From: Lentisphaera sp.
GTDB lineage: Bacteria > Verrucomicrobiota > Lentisphaeria > Victivallales > GWF2-50-93
NCBI GenBank assembly: GCA_020721745.1
Contig: DYMC01000033.1
Coordinates: 1-16,093 of the forward strand
DNA: 16,093 nucleotides
Direction of reading: 5' to 3'
The notes below the pieces were generated by a model that saw only the letters and a list, made by a program, of their open reading frames with translations, made no database searches and was not told the DNA's origin. The position numbers and the translations under genes were made by a program. Every line of letters starts with the position of its first letter. The first letter of the stretch is position 1. Shown here piece after piece: positions 1-6,803 of the stretch.

Positions 1-81
1 TAATTATCATAAACTTAAGTAAAAAAGCGATTTTCAACTGCTTTTTCTAGGATCACTGGAGTGGGTGGATTGCAAAACTTC

Positions 82-121
82 CCGTGCCCGCACGGAGTTT
101 CGCGATGTATTCCAAATCGCG
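82..121. promoter_or_regulatory. Two adjacent inverted repeats in the leader region upstream of icd
   Basis: The 235 nt before icd contain no convincing gene. Two short perfect inverted repeats are visible. CCGTG at 82-86 pairs with CACGG at 91-95 across a 4-nt loop. CGCGAT at 101-106 pairs with ATCGCG at 116-121 across a 9-nt spacer. The second, with arm centres 15 nt apart, could be an operator for a dimeric regulator, and both could also fold as RNA hairpins. Neither is followed by a T-run on the plus strand, so they do not look like a terminator. The regulatory role is inferred from position only. Confidence 0.25.
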
Positions 122-154
122 CCAGTAATTATTCGCCGGCGGAGAGCTTCTGCA

Positions 155-183
155 CTGTAATTTTCACGAACACGATGTAGAAT
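155..183 (+). promoter_or_regulatory. Candidate promoter for icd
   Basis: TAGAAT at 178-183 matches the sigma-70 -10 consensus at five of six positions. With a 17-nt spacer the -35 would be CTGTAA at 155-160, a poor match, so an activator may be needed if this promoter is real. Transcription would start near 190, giving a leader of about 45 nt to the preferred icd start. It is the best promoter-like sequence I see before the icd-ftsA-ftsZ cluster, but it rests on the -10 box alone. Confidence 0.3.
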
Positions 184-235
184 ATGTCTTCGACATTGAA
201 AAGATCGGCTTGAAACAATCATGGAGGCTTCGGCA

Positions 236-1492
236 GTGGCAAGATACAGCAAGGTGAGGGTTCCGGGGGACGGAGAGAGAATCACGTGTGGTCCGGATGG
301 CAGGCTGCAGGTCCCGGACAGGCCAGTACTCGGGTTCATAGAGGGAGACGGGATTGGCGCCGACATAACCCTCGCGAGCATGGCCATATGGAACAGCGCG
401 GTGAAGAAGGCATATGGTGGCAGGAGGAGCGTGGCGTGGATGGAGCTATACGCCGGGGAGAAGGCCAACCGGGTATACGGGGAGAACGTCTGGTTGCCGC
501 AGGAGACGCTCGATGCAATTTCCGAATATTTGATTGCGATAAAAGGGCCTCTGACTACGCCAGTCGGAGGCGGGATCCGGTCCCTGAACGTGGCGTTGCG
601 CCAGAAGCTCGACCTCTACGTATGCCTCAGGCCGGTGAGATATTTCAAAGGCGTTCCGTCTCCGGTGAAGGCTCCCGAGAAGACCGACATGGTGGTGTTC
701 AGGGAGAACTCCGAGGACATCTACGCCGGGATTGAGTGGAAGGCGGGGACTCCCGAGGCCGACAAGCTCATCGAATTTCTCCAGAAGCAGATGGGTGTGC
801 GGCAGATAAGGTTCCCGAAGGAATGCGGGGTGGGGGTCAAGACGGCGTCCAGGGAGGGCACGGAGAGGATAGTCCGTGCGGCGATGAAATATGCGATAGC
901 CCAGGGCCGCCGGAGCGTCACCATAGTCCACAAGGGCAACATAATGAAGTTCACTGAAGGGGCCTTCAAGGACTGGGCCTACTCCCTCGTCCGCAGGGAG
1001 TTTGCGGACAAGGCCGTTCCGGCCGAGGATTGCAACTGGAAGGCTCCGGCGGGGAAGATGCTTGTGAAGGACTGCATATGCGATGCGTTCCTCCAGCAGA
1101 TCCTGACGCGCCCCGACGAGTATGATGTGATAGTGACGATGAATCTGAACGGCGACTATGTGTCGGATGCGCTGGCCGCCTGCGTCGGAGGGATAGGGAT
1201 AGCGCCCGGGGCGAACATAAACTACGTGTCGGGCCATGCCGTCTTTGAGGCGACGCACGGGACCGCTCCGAAATATACGGGGCTCGACAAGGTGAACCCG
1301 TGTTCGCTGGCACTTTCGGGCGAAATGATGTTCAGGCACATCGGCTGGAGCGAGGCCGCGGATCTTATGGTGAAGGGGATCGAGGCGGCGATATCGGACA
1401 AGCTCGTGACATACGACTTCGCGCGCCTGATGGACGGGGCGAAGGAGATGTCATGCTCCGGTTTTGCGAAGGCGGTGGTGGACAGGATGTGA
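236..1492 (+). CDS. icd: NADP-dependent isocitrate dehydrogenase
   Basis: Oxidatively decarboxylates isocitrate to 2-oxoglutarate with NADP in the TCA cycle; a cytoplasmic homodimer. The protein is strongly similar along its whole length to the E. coli type enzyme: FIEGDGIG near the N terminus, the substrate loop [13 protein letters not shown] with the phosphorylatable serine at about residue 116, [15 protein letters not shown], and [21 protein letters not shown] and [11 protein letters not shown] supply the Lys-Tyr and Tyr/Arg set (about 346/347 and 393/397) associated with NADP use. I prefer GTG at 236: GGAGG at 223-227 lies 8 nt before it, and it gives 418 residues, close to the E. coli length. 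An ATG at 221 would add five residues but has no Shine-Dalgarno sequence. ftsA follows after 52 nt with no terminator. The kinase/phosphatase gene aceK is not nearby. Confidence 0.96.
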   Translation: MARYSKVRVPGDGERITCGPDGRLQVPDRPVLGFIEGDGIGADITLASMAIWNSAVKKAYGGRRSVAWMELYAGEKANRVYGENVWLPQETLDAISEYLIAIKGPLTTPVGGGIRSLNVALRQKLDLYVCLRPVRYFKGVPSPVKAPEKTDMVVFRENSEDIYAGIEWKAGTPEADKLIEFLQKQMGVRQIRFPKECGVGVKTASREGTERIVRAAMKYAIAQGRRSVTIVHKGNIMKFTEGAFKDWAYSLVRREFADKAVPAEDCNWKAPAGKMLVKDCICDAFLQQILTRPDEYDVIVTMNLNGDYVSDALAACVGGIGIAPGANINYVSGHAVFEATHGTAPKYTGLDKVNPCSLALSGEMMFRHIGWSEAADLMVKGIEAAISDKLVTYDFARLMDGAKEMSCSGFAKAVVDRM

Positions 1493-1544
1493 GAACAAAG
1501 CCGTCCTCCTCTGGTGGATGGGACATGGCGGGGGCCAGCACAGA

Positions 1545-2801
1545 ATGCTCAACAGCAGACAAGTCATAACTGCGGTGGACATTGGCACGTCCAAGCTGTG
1601 CGTCCTCATAGGGGAATGCGACTCGAAGGGGCGTCTAAGGGCTCTTGCGATGGGGGAGCGCGATTCGGGAGACGCCGTCTGCAAGGGCGAGATAAGGAAG
1701 ATGTCGGACCTCTGCACCAGGCTCTCCGAGGCGCTCGAGGATGCCTCCGACTCCGCCGGGACCGAGATAGATCCGGCGAACATGTTCTTCTCGGTGACCG
1801 GAAGGCAGATAGCCTCGCAGAGGAGCATCGGCTCGGTCACCATAATGAACGAGGCCAGGAAGGTTTGCGAGGAGGAAATCAAGGAGGCGCTGGAAAACTC
1901 CAGGCAAATATCCCTTCCGGTCAACACCGTGCCCATAAACTTCGTGGATTCCGAATTCATCATGGACGGGAACAGGAAGGTGGAGGACCCCCTCGGCCTT
2001 GTCGGAAGCAAGCTGGAGGCGGTGTCTTTCTGTGTCCACGGGAGTTCGTCCATGGTGGAAAACTACCGGGCGGCGATAGGCGAGTGCGGATACCAGATAA
2101 AGCACAAGGGCGATATATTCGCGGCGCTTGCGTCCGCGAAATCAACGCTCGGCGCCGAGGACTTGAAGCATGGCACGCTTCTCATTGACATTGGCGCGGG
2201 GACAAGCGACTTTGCGCTCTTCCACGGTAACGGATATTTCGACTGCGGCTCCATCCCCGTCGGCTGCGACCACATTGCGAACGACATGTGCGCGGCATTT
2301 GACATACACGTGACCAAGGCGAGGGAGATCATCCAGGAGCACCTCCAGACCGACGACTTCCTCAAGGAGCAGTTCGTGTCGCTGGACAGGAGCGGAGAGC
2401 CAAGGAGGATACCTTCGGTGTCCATAGAGAAGGTCGTCGGGCTCAGAGTGAACGAGATATTCGAGATAATAGCGGCAAGCCTCCAGAAGAGCAGGCTCAA
2501 GCAGCATCTTGGCCGGGGTGTCGTCGTATGCGGCGGCGGCGCGAAGATCGCCATGATAGTGAAGGGAGCCGAGAAGTTCTTCGAGGCCACCGTCAGGACA
2601 GGCGAGGTCCGCGAGATAGATGGCGAGCTCTCCAAGCTCCGGGATCCCCGCTACTGCTGTGTGGCCGGGATTCTCAAATACGGAGCGGAAGGCAGGTCTG
2701 GCGGATCGGACAGGATGCGGATAATATCCGGGGTGGACAAGGGGTTGTGGTCTCTGATAACGCAATCATGGGGGAAGATCGTTGAATCAATCAAAATCTG
2801 A
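1545..2801 (+). CDS. ftsA: Cell division protein FtsA (actin-like membrane tether for FtsZ)
   Basis: Actin/Hsp70-fold ATPase that anchors FtsZ filaments to the inner face of the cytoplasmic membrane. Seen here in order: phosphate-1 loop DIGTSK (residues 12-17), a 1C/SHS2-type region (about 80-190), phosphate-2 loop LLIDIGAGTSDFALF (Asp215), the adenosine motif VVVCGGGAKIA (about 326-336), and a C-terminal amphipathic helix (about 397-418, with Trp, Leu and Ile on one face) that fits the membrane-targeting sequence. At 418 residues it is normal FtsA length. I start it at ATG 1545 because the homologous region begins a few residues later; in-frame upstream starts (ATG 1518, TTG 1464) would add a low-complexity Trp/Gly-rich stretch, and 1464 would overlap icd. 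The ribosome-binding site is weak (GGGGG about ten nt upstream). Its end overlaps the start of ftsZ, implying translational coupling. Confidence 0.9.
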   Translation: MLNSRQVITAVDIGTSKLCVLIGECDSKGRLRALAMGERDSGDAVCKGEIRKMSDLCTRLSEALEDASDSAGTEIDPANMFFSVTGRQIASQRSIGSVTIMNEARKVCEEEIKEALENSRQISLPVNTVPINFVDSEFIMDGNRKVEDPLGLVGSKLEAVSFCVHGSSSMVENYRAAIGECGYQIKHKGDIFAALASAKSTLGAEDLKHGTLLIDIGAGTSDFALFHGNGYFDCGSIPVGCDHIANDMCAAFDIHVTKAREIIQEHLQTDDFLKEQFVSLDRSGEPRRIPSVSIEKVVGLRVNEIFEIIAASLQKSRLKQHLGRGVVVCGGGAKIAMIVKGAEKFFEATVRTGEVREIDGELSKLRDPRYCCVAGILKYGAEGRSGGSDRMRIISGVDKGLWSLITQSWGKIVESIKI

Positions 2802-3978
2802 GACAGGGCTGCCTCCGGAAGGAATCATAGAGGCGAAAGGCGGGATAGCAATTCTTGGCATAGGTGGCGCCGGTGTGAAGATGGCCTCGGCAATCCTCTC
2901 CGCCGGGCCAAGCCCCCGGATGAGGCTCGGCGCGCTGGACTTTGACGAAGGCTCCCTGGCCTCATACAAGGGGGACTGCAAATTGTCATCTCCGCCTCCG
3001 GCGGGAACCAAGGCGATGGGGACCGGTGGCGATATTCTGGTCGGGGAAAGGCTCGCGGCGATGTCCAGAGCGGGCATTGCCCAATTCATTTCCGGAGCGG
3101 CCGTTCTCATAGGGCTCTCCGGTATGGGGGGGGGGACTGGCACCGCAGCCTCTCCCATAGTCGCTAGGGTTGCGAAGAAACTCGGCGTGCCGACCATATT
3201 CATACTGACCGTCCCCTTCAGCTTCGAGGGGCACAAGCGCAGGCAGACCGCCGAGAAGGGCATCGAGAATCTCCTCGTGGACGCCGACGTGGTCGTTCCG
3301 ATAGACAACGACATACTCTATTCGATCATGCCTTCCGAGACACCGTTTCCGGAGGCTTTTCTAAGGTCGGACGCGGAAATCGCGATGTCCGCCCTTTGCA
3401 TCGGGGAACTGCTGACGGCTGAATCCTATCTGTCATCCACCTTTCCCAGCCTCAAGAACATGCTCGGAAGAAGGAAGAGCAGCTGCTCCATAGGCTCCGG
3501 GGAGGCGGAGATGGGCGGAGGAAAAGACTTCTGCCAAGCCGCGGCCGAAAGGCTTCTGGACTCCCCGCTTCTGGGCGGGCTTGCGGAAATGAAAAAGGCC
3601 GACGCGGCGGCCATCAGCATATCAGGAGGCTGTGGACTTGGCATTGGACCCATGAAAAGGACCTTCGAAACGGTGAAGACATTTTTCCGCGACGATGCCG
3701 AGCTGGTCTGCTCGGTGTCCGACAACGGCCCCCAGGGGAAGGGCGTGTTCAGAATTACAGTCCTGGCGGCAAGATATGAAAGCCAGAAGCCCGAATCGGA
3801 TAGCAAGGCTTCCGGCGCGGAAGAGGCTCGGCAAGGGGGCTACATGCAGGATGAGCTGCCCCTCATGACCCCGAAGAAAGGCATATTCGTGAACACATCG
3901 GAGAACTTCTTCAAGAGCCAGGACTTGGACATTCCAACCTTCCAGAGGAAGGGGTTGAGCGTAGATTTTGGCAAATAA
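2782..3978 (+). CDS. ftsZ: Divergent cell division protein FtsZ, T7-loop acidic residues missing
   Basis: Tubulin-family protein expected to form the division ring. Visible landmarks: T1 loop GIGGAGVK (about 27-34), T3-like GTGGD, the tubulin signature GMGGGTGTA (114-122, final Gly of GGGTGTG replaced by Ala), PFSFEG followed by a Lys/Arg-rich helix, and PIDNDIL. The C-terminal peptide DIPTFQRK (383-390) is the consensus FtsZ tail that binds FtsA. In a manual alignment the catalytic T7 loop (canonical NLDFADV) reads SSTFPSL at 218-224, with Thr and Ser in place of both aspartates and Ser in place of the Asn. It may therefore bind GTP but hydrolyse it poorly. Length (398) is normal. The start is TTG 2782, preceded by GGGGGAAG and overlapping ftsA by 20 nt. 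A 10-G tract lies inside the signature motif. Confidence 0.88.
   Translation: MNQSKSETGLPPEGIIEAKGGIAILGIGGAGVKMASAILSAGPSPRMRLGALDFDEGSLASYKGDCKLSSPPPAGTKAMGTGGDILVGERLAAMSRAGIAQFISGAAVLIGLSGMGGGTGTAASPIVARVAKKLGVPTIFILTVPFSFEGHKRRQTAEKGIENLLVDADVVVPIDNDILYSIMPSETPFPEAFLRSDAEIAMSALCIGELLTAESYLSSTFPSLKNMLGRRKSSCSIGSGEAEMGGGKDFCQAAAERLLDSPLLGGLAEMKKADAAAISISGGCGLGIGPMKRTFETVKTFFRDDAELVCSVSDNGPQGKGVFRITVLAARYESQKPESDSKASGAEEARQGGYMQDELPLMTPKKGIFVNTSENFFKSQDLDIPTFQRKGLSVDFGK
3126..3135 (+). repeat. Run of ten G inside the ftsZ tubulin-signature codons
   Basis: Ten consecutive G (end of an ATG plus three GGG codons) encode Met-Gly-Gly-Gly of the GTP-binding signature. Long G tracts are prone to polymerase slippage and to sequencing error. 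A one-base change here would truncate ftsZ early. Confidence 0.9.
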
Positions 3979-4000
3979 GGAAAAACGTGCGGAGCCTTGA

Positions 4001-4933
4001 ATGAGCGTCTCGATGTTGAAAACAGGCCTGCTTGCAGCATGCGCCACGTTGCTTGCGATTTTCGCAAACTCCTGCGGGGACAACGGACGGAACCGGGTCT
4101 TGTCCGATGCAAGATTTGACTCCAGCTCGGCCTTCAGGCTCCTTTCCGAGCTTGCCCAGGCAGGACCCCGGCACAGCGGCAGCGAAGGAGCCATGAGGAC
4201 CGTGCTCTTCATCGAAAAGGAGCTTGCGGCGATAGGGATTCCGTCGCGCAGGGAGGAATGGACCGAGGATGCGCCGGGGGGAAGGACCGTGTTTGTCAAC
4301 GTCGTGGCTGAAATCGAAGTTTCAGGGAAAAAACCGTGGATAATGCTTGGAAGCCACTACGACACTAAAAGACTCGACCAATGCCCCGGATTCCAAGGGG
4401 CCAATGACGGCAGCTCGGGAGTGGCTATATTGATCGAAACAGCCAGATGCCTTTGGCGCGCCAGAGAGAAATTGTCGAAAAACGTAGAAATCGTCTTTTT
4501 CGATGGGGAGGAATGTATATATTCATATTCCGAAAACGACGGTTTGCACGGAAGCAAGAGGCATCTCGAGGAGCTGCGGCGAAAAAAAAGGGACTTGAAG
4601 GCCGTGGTCGTGGCCGATATGCTTGCGGACAAGGAGCTTGATGCCTTCATCCCGGCCGACTCAAACGCAGAACTGGCCTCCAAATTCATGAAAACGGCTG
4701 GAAAACTTGGTGTTGAGCGGCATTTCCAGGTAAAAGACCTTAACATGCTGGACGACCATGCTCCTTTTGCGGAGGCTGGAATTCCATCAATCCTCATTAT
4801 TGATTTCAACTATGGCCCGAACAACGTCTATTGGCACAGTTCAGGGGACAATCTCCGGAATGTCTCCTTGGAAAGTGTTGCTGTTTCTGGCAGCACCATA
4901 TGCCATTTTGTCCTCGGGCTGGGCTTGGAATGA
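4001..4933 (+). CDS. Predicted lipoprotein, M28 family / glutaminyl-peptide cyclotransferase-like metalloenzyme
   Basis: Zinc-enzyme fold of the M28 aminopeptidases. The subgroup resembles glutaminyl cyclases, which convert N-terminal Gln to pyroglutamate on exported proteins. Residues 1-24 form a hydrophobic signal ending in the lipobox-like ANSC, with Cys25 as the probable lipidation site, so it should act outside the cytoplasmic membrane. The metal-site pattern is complete: GSHYDT (His119), GANDGSSG (Asp136), FFDGEE (Glu170, Glu171), VVADML (Asp206) and VYWHSSGDN (His279). FFDGEE followed by a short insert and LHGSKRHL resembles the QC subgroup more than ordinary aminopeptidases. The start ATG 4001 has GGAG six nt upstream; ATG 4013 is an alternative. 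It follows ftsZ by 22 nt with no terminator and may be cotranscribed. Family is confident; cyclase versus aminopeptidase activity is not settled by sequence. Confidence 0.83.
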   Translation: MSVSMLKTGLLAACATLLAIFANSCGDNGRNRVLSDARFDSSSAFRLLSELAQAGPRHSGSEGAMRTVLFIEKELAAIGIPSRREEWTEDAPGGRTVFVNVVAEIEVSGKKPWIMLGSHYDTKRLDQCPGFQGANDGSSGVAILIETARCLWRAREKLSKNVEIVFFDGEECIYSYSENDGLHGSKRHLEELRRKKRDLKAVVVADMLADKELDAFIPADSNAELASKFMKTAGKLGVERHFQVKDLNMLDDHAPFAEAGIPSILIIDFNYGPNNVYWHSSGDNLRNVSLESVAVSGSTICHFVLGLGLE

Positions 4934-4977
4934 GCCGCTTCCAACAGGGCCGGAATAAAATTTTCGATGAATTTTGC

Positions 4978-5008
4978 TTGACCCTCTTGCTTATTTCAAG
5001 TTTACAGT
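4978..5008 (+). promoter_or_regulatory. Weak promoter candidate in the AT-rich gap before the membrane-protein gene
   Basis: The 132-nt gap 4934-5065 is clearly more AT-rich than its surroundings. TTGACC at 4978-4983 is a good -35 box. The best downstream hexamer, TACAGT at 5003-5008, has a long 19-nt spacer; TTTACA at 5001-5006 gives 17 nt but a worse match. A 6-bp inverted repeat (TTGGAA 4925-4930, TTCCAA 4939-4944) spans the preceding stop codon but lacks a T-run. A promoter here is plausible because the following gene has its own strong ribosome-binding site and terminator. Confidence 0.25.
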
Positions 5009-5065
5009 TACCGTACTTTTCAAGTTCTTTAATTGTCAACGTTTCAATAAAGTCTGGAGGAGAAG

Positions 5066-5938
5066 ATGAATCTGTTCGGTTTTGGTCCGGCGGCCATCGC
5101 AATGGCCGTGGTCATGGTGCTGGCCCTTATAGGGATGATCGTATGTGCGAAGAAGCAGGAGGTCACTCCTGCGGCGAAACCGGCCGCCATCGCGTGCATG
5201 GTCATAATAGTGGTCTGTGCGTTCGGAATACTCACTACGACCGGAATGTTCGGTGACGGGGGGACGAAGAAGCTAATCCAGAACGAGCTGGTCTACATGA
5301 AGGCATCGGCCTTCATCCCCGGCAAGCACATCGGGGAGAAGTATCCCGGGGCAAAGATACTTCTTCTGGTGGACGAGGAGAAGAACAACACCCGCCAGGC
5401 CGAGATGATCGAAGAGTTCAAAAGGGGCTTGGCCGGAAAGTGCGAGATCATTGGAACTGACTGCCCGAAACCCCTGCCTCCTCCGCCAGCGGAAGGCGAG
5501 GAAGCTCCGCCGGCGGCGGATCCAAACATGGCTCCAGGACCGGGAATGGCGGGAATGGATATGATGATCCCCATCCAAGAAATCATGACGGCGCAGTCAG
5601 TCACGGAGGCCATCGCGAAGTATCCTGGCGTGACCATGATTGTGACGTTGGTCGGGCTTCCGAGGAATTTCACCGAGATGGGGATTTGGCATGAAGAGGA
5701 CGAGGCCAAGAAGCTGAAGGTGGCCGTAATCAACGGAGAGGTTTACCAGCTTGGCCCGGAGATCGCCTCAGGCCAGATTGTCGCCGCAGTGACCTACAAT
5801 CCGAAGGGCAAGTTCGACGAGTCGAAGGCGCCATCGGATCCGCAGGCCGCGTTTGACAAAAGATACCTGATGATAACCCCGGAGAATGTGGAGCAGATCG
5901 CCCAGGATTATCCAGGGCTTTTCGAAGTTCAAAAGTGA
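5066..5938 (+). CDS. Uncharacterised protein with two N-terminal membrane segments and a proline-rich linker
   Basis: I do not recognise a family. Residues about 8-28 and 39-60 are hydrophobic and likely membrane-spanning, separated by a short Lys-containing loop. A soluble region follows with alternating strand/helix character (AKILLLVDEE near 90, VTMIVTLVG near 190, KLKVAVING near 215), loosely like a Rossmann or periplasmic-binding fold. A low-complexity Pro/Ala/Gly/Met-rich insert occupies about 130-165. If both hydrophobic segments span, the C-terminal domain is on the same side as the N terminus; if the first is a cleaved signal, the topology changes. The start ATG 5066 is well supported by GGAGGAG at 5056-5062. 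It ends 19 nt before a strong terminator, so it is probably the last gene of its transcript. The link to the division genes upstream is positional only. Confidence 0.8.
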   Translation: MNLFGFGPAAIAMAVVMVLALIGMIVCAKKQEVTPAAKPAAIACMVIIVVCAFGILTTTGMFGDGGTKKLIQNELVYMKASAFIPGKHIGEKYPGAKILLLVDEEKNNTRQAEMIEEFKRGLAGKCEIIGTDCPKPLPPPPAEGEEAPPAADPNMAPGPGMAGMDMMIPIQEIMTAQSVTEAIAKYPGVTMIVTLVGLPRNFTEMGIWHEEDEAKKLKVAVINGEVYQLGPEIASGQIVAAVTYNPKGKFDESKAPSDPQAAFDKRYLMITPENVEQIAQDYPGLFEVQK

Positions 5939-5957
5939 AAAATATTGAATCAATTGG

Positions 5958-5987
5958 AAAAGGCCGGATTCGTCCGGCCTTTTTTTT
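5958..5987 (+). terminator. Strong intrinsic terminator (TTCG tetraloop), directly before dapF
   Basis: Arms 5958-5968 and 5973-5983 are perfectly complementary (AAAAGGCCGGA with TCCGGCCTTTT) around a TTCG tetraloop, and T continues to 5987, giving eight T in a row from 5980. This is a textbook Rho-independent terminator for the 5066-5938 gene. Only ten bases separate the T-run from the dapF ATG at 5998, so the structure also sits in the dapF leader. CGGCC at 5988-5992 could alternatively pair with GGCCG at 5962-5966, which would compete with the terminator stem. Confidence 0.92.
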
Positions 5988-5997
5988 CGGCCAGGCC

Positions 5998-6792
5998 ATG
6001 AAAATTAAATTCCAGAAATTCCACGGCGCGGGAAATGATTTCGTGATGGTCAATGCAGTGGAGGTGAAAACCCTGGATCCCGCACAGATATCGCAGATCT
6101 GCTCGAGGAAAAGAGGTGTTGGAGCCGACGGGCTGATAATCACCGGAGAAAGGGACGGGAACGGGCTTTCCCCGTTCATATACTTCAACGCGGACGGTTC
6201 CAGGGCGGATTTCTGCGGCAATGGACTCCGATGCGCCGCTCTGTATTGCCATCTGAATTTCGGTGGCGAAGAGTTCAAGTTCAAGACAGATGCCGGAATT
6301 TGTCCAACCAAGATTCTTCCCAAAAGAAAAGTGATGATAGAGGCCCCCGTCACATCCATCCCGGTGAAAATATCAATAGCCGGAAAAAAGGCTTTCTTCT
6401 GTGGAATAGGCGTGCCCCACGCCGTTCTGCTCTCAGAGGATATCGACAAGGTGGACGTGGCCGCAAAAGGGGCGAAGATAAGGTTCTCGAAGGCGTTCGC
6501 ACCCGGGGGGACGAACGTGGATTTCGCGCAGGTGCTGCCGGACGGCTCGGTCAGGCTGAGGACATACGAGAGAGGCGTGGAGGAGGAAACCGAGGCCTGT
6601 GGCAGCGGCGCATGTGCCACTGCGCTGTGCCTCGTCGCGTTCGAAGGCATGGAATTTCCTGTCAAAGTCAGGGTGGCTTCCGGAGACATCCTTGAAATAT
6701 CCAACCCGGGAAATCAAGCAATTGGAAAAATGCGGAGACTTGACTTGACCGGACCCGCAGAGTTGTCCTTCAGAGGAGAAATCGAAATATGA
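5998..6792 (+). CDS. dapF: Diaminopimelate epimerase
   Basis: Interconverts LL- and meso-diaminopimelate, the step that supplies meso-DAP for peptidoglycan and for lysine synthesis; cytoplasmic and cofactor-independent. Both active-site cysteines are in their family motifs: DFCGNGLRC with Cys73 and TEACGSGACATAL with Cys201. The N terminus FHGAGNDFVMV is also characteristic. At 264 residues it is slightly shorter than the E. coli enzyme. I start it at ATG 5998, immediately before the conserved strand; the frame is open upstream to a GTG at 5935, but that would run through the terminator hairpin. There is no good Shine-Dalgarno sequence (only AGG very close to the ATG) and no room for a promoter after the terminator. 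It converges on trpF with 11 nt between the stop codons. Confidence 0.95.
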   Translation: MKIKFQKFHGAGNDFVMVNAVEVKTLDPAQISQICSRKRGVGADGLIITGERDGNGLSPFIYFNADGSRADFCGNGLRCAALYCHLNFGGEEFKFKTDAGICPTKILPKRKVMIEAPVTSIPVKISIAGKKAFFCGIGVPHAVLLSEDIDKVDVAAKGAKIRFSKAFAPGGTNVDFAQVLPDGSVRLRTYERGVEEETEACGSGACATALCLVAFEGMEFPVKVRVASGDILEISNPGNQAIGKMRRLDLTGPAELSFRGEIEI

Positions 6793-6803
6793 CCGCAACG
6801 CCA

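Noticed and set aside
446..1339. Long 297-residue open frame antisense to icd
   Set aside because: Shadow frame of a clearly coding high-GC gene; Arg/His/Pro-rich with no recognisable motif or ribosome-binding site.
4925..4944. Inverted repeat at the end of the M28 gene as terminator
   Set aside because: Only a 6-bp AT-rich stem, and no T-run directly follows.
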